Source: an uncultured Myxococcales bacterium (GTDB taxonomy: Bacteria > Myxococcota_A > UBA9042). From it: 5,774 nucleotides of DNA. How positions within the stretch are numbered: position 1 is the stretch's first letter; every line of letters begins with the position of its first letter. Shown piece by piece: positions 4,096 to 5,774 of the stretch. Below the pieces are notes generated by a model. The model was not told the origin of the DNA. It searched no databases and saw nothing but the letters and a program-made list of their open reading frames with translations. The position numbers were made by a program, and so were the translations under genes. Location: assembly GCA_937915965.1 (NCBI GenBank), contig CALGHC010000378.1, positions 1 to 5,774 on the forward strand, in the 5' to 3' direction.

Positions 4096-5774
4096 ATGAC
4101 GAACCGCTTCTGCTCGCTTTTGATCGCCGCCAGCCTGATCTGCGTCGCGTCGCCCGCCCTCGCCGTCGGACCCGCCGCCATCATTCCAGTGCAAGGCAGC
4201 CTGCGCACGGGGGCCGGTGGACCCGCGCCAGACGGCGAATACACGGTCACATTCGCCTTGTACGATTCCGTCGAAGCGGCGAAGGCGCTGTGGCAGGAGA
4301 TCCACGTCGCCATCGCGCTGAAGGGCGGGATCTTCGCCGTGCGATTGGGCGAGAAGGACCCCGAGAAGCCACTGACGACGGCGCTCTTCCACGACCACGA
4401 CCTCTGGCTCGGGGCCACGGTAGGCGGCGACCCGGAGATGGCGCGACAGCGGCTGTGGAGCGTCCCCTATGCGCTGGTCGCCGCCCACGCGCTGCAGGCC
4501 GACAAGGCGAGCGTCGCGAGCTCCCTCGCAGCCCCACTTGGAGGCGCCGGCATCGCCGCAGGCGCGATCACGGACGACAAGCTGGCCTTCTCGTACGCGG
4601 GTTCACAGGCCAAGGGCGGCGCGGCCGCCAGCGCGCTGGCGCTCGACTGCACCGGCTGCGTTGGCGGCGCCCACATCGCTGATGCGTCGATCCCAGCGAT
4701 CAAGCTGATCATGGGGGAGGGTTCGGGGCTCGATGCCGACCTGCTCGGCGGCCTGGCTGCGGCGGCGTACGTCAAGAAGACCGACGCGCTGCCGGAAGCT
4801 GTCGCCTTGACCGGCGAGCGCAACGTCGACGAGGGGGTGCCTGCCCAGGCGGTCGTGCGAGGCCCGGCGATTGGCACGTTCAAGGGTGCGATTCTCGACG
4901 CCTTCGCGCTGCCTTACATCGTGCCGCTGTCGCAGCTCCTGGGCTACGTCGAGACCTCCGACGTCGACTTCGCCGATGGCGTCGCCGACGGCACCGTCAT
5001 CACCGGCACGGGCTCAAACGGCTCGGTGACCCTGCCGACCGGCTTTGGCGACGGCGCCGACGGACCGCTCAGCGTGGCGGGGGGTACGGTGACGATCAAT
5101 CAGGTCGCCGCAAGGGCGGCCGGCAAGACCGGCGAGACAACCCTGGCGCTGACTTCGACCGTCGGCTTCACCAAGGGCGCGCATGTGCTCATCCACCAAA
5201 GCCGCGGCACCGGCGCTGGCGGCTGGGAGGTCGCGGTGATCGCCTCGGTCGCTGGCGGCGCGCAGCTTGTGCTCGCCGCGCCGCTCGCAAAGACCTACAT
5301 CGATGGCGGCGCCAACGTGGCCCAGGCGATCGTGGTGCCGCGCTTCACCGACGTGACGGTGGCTGCGGGCGCGATCCTGACGGCGCCGGCGTGGAACGGT
5401 TCGACCGGCGGCGTTCTCGCCCTACGAGCGAGCGGAAAGATCACCGTCGAGGGCACCATCACCATGGCCGGCAAGGGGTTTCGCGCTGGGCTGGCGGCGC
5501 CAAGCGGCGCCGACTACGTCCACAACGTCGCGGGCGAGGGCCACCTTGGGACGGGCGCAAAGTCGGACGCAGCCAATGGCTCGGGCGGAGGCTCGGGCTG
5601 TGGCCAAGCGGCCGGCGGAGGAGGCGGGCACGGCACGGCCGGCCAGGACGGCGGCAAGACCGGCTGCACCTGCGATAACGTCCCCAAGGGCGGTATCGAG
5701 GTCGGCGACGCCAAGCTCGCCGGCCTGTTCCTGGGCGGCGCGGGCGGCGCTTCGGGCTCGCACAACGGTGGCGG
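4096..5774 (+). CDS. Exported modular glycine-rich surface protein (3' end outside window)
   Basis: An open frame runs from the ATG at 4096 to the window edge: 559 residues with no stop, so the gene is partial by position, not broken. GGGGAG sits 6 nt before the ATG. Residues 1-23 form a Sec signal peptide ending SPALA, cleaved before Val24; Cys16 is not in a valid lipobox. Residues 24-137 form a module of the type VQGSLRT...PDGEYTVTFALYDS...LWQEI...GGIFAVRLG...LWLGATVGGDPEM..QRLWSVPYAL, which I recall from many bacterial surface proteins. A CTGC segment (185-188) and GSGLDADLLGGL (209-220) resemble stalk-like linkers. Residues 341-465 form another module (TLALTSTVGFTKGAHVLIHQ...VVPRFTDVTVAAGAILTAPAW). 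From about 480 the chain is very rich in Gly, with Cys502, Cys524 and Cys526. No enzymatic motif is visible. A secreted or outer-surface structural or adhesive role is inferred. Confidence 0.85.
   Translation, partial: MTNRFCSLLIAASLICVASPALAVGPAAIIPVQGSLRTGAGGPAPDGEYTVTFALYDSVEAAKALWQEIHVAIALKGGIFAVRLGEKDPEKPLTTALFHDHDLWLGATVGGDPEMARQRLWSVPYALVAAHALQADKASVASSLAAPLGGAGIAAGAITDDKLAFSYAGSQAKGGAAASALALDCTGCVGGAHIADASIPAIKLIMGEGSGLDADLLGGLAAAAYVKKTDALPEAVALTGERNVDEGVPAQAVVRGPAIGTFKGAILDAFALPYIVPLSQLLGYVETSDVDFADGVADGTVITGTGSNGSVTLPTGFGDGADGPLSVAGGTVTINQVAARAAGKTGETTLALTSTVGFTKGAHVLIHQSRGTGAGGWEVAVIASVAGGAQLVLAAPLAKTYIDGGANVAQAIVVPRFTDVTVAAGAILTAPAWNGSTGGVLALRASGKITVEGTITMAGKGFRAGLAAPSGADYVHNVAGEGHLGTGAKSDAANGSGGGSGCGQAAGGGGGHGTAGQDGGKTGCTCDNVPKGGIEVGDAKLAGLFLGGAGGASGSHNGG

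Noticed and set aside
4129..4146. Possible lipoprotein signal (Cys16 in SLIC) in the exported protein.
   Set aside because: A lipobox needs a small residue (Gly, Ala or Ser) directly before Cys; here it is Ile. A normal signal peptidase site (ALA, 21-23) follows.
4247..4537. Minus-strand frames in 3963-4537, opposite the start of the exported protein.
   Set aside because: The plus-strand frame has a ribosome site, a signal peptide and recognisable modules; the minus frames have none.

Overview
The window is GC-rich bacterial DNA with tightly packed genes. It carries four complete genes and the 5' part of a fifth. The organism is probably a free-living high-GC bacterium of the Myxococcota / former Deltaproteobacteria type. 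This is inference: it rests on the codon bias, the long EpsC-like serine acetyltransferase, and the large exported, modular, glycine-rich protein at the right edge. No rRNA, tRNA, CRISPR array, insertion sequence or phage gene was seen.

Layout. Positions 1-63 hold three tandem copies of a 21-bp unit that is less GC-rich than its surroundings; the array may continue off the left edge. A TruC-like tRNA pseudouridine synthase follows on the plus strand (114-848). It converges on a minus-strand cysteine-biosynthesis pair, cysK (2784-1855) then cysE (1855-914), with a small hairpin between the convergent ends (867-881). A 310-bp divergent intergenic region (2785-3094) separates cysK from a plus-strand radical SAM protein (3095-3988). 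It holds a plausible cysK promoter, a dyad over that promoter, a GC hairpin and an AT-rich island. After a 107-bp gap comes a plus-strand gene for an exported modular protein (4096 onward), cut by the window end after 559 codons.

How the genes work together. CysE makes O-acetylserine from serine and acetyl-CoA, and CysK converts it with sulfide to cysteine. The two reading frames share one base (TGATG), so translation is probably coupled. The CysE C-terminus ends in Gly-Ile, like the tail that docks in the CysK active site in the classical cysteine synthase complex. The radical SAM protein has the cluster motif and extra C-terminal cysteines, but its substrate cannot be read from the sequence. 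The other genes show no clear functional link to cysteine synthesis.

Most of the window is ordinary housekeeping and accessory content. The points most worth a second look are the 21-bp iteron-like array, the cysK promoter dyad, the Cys/His cluster in CysE, the unassigned radical SAM protein and the modular exported protein. No convincing new multi-gene system is visible.
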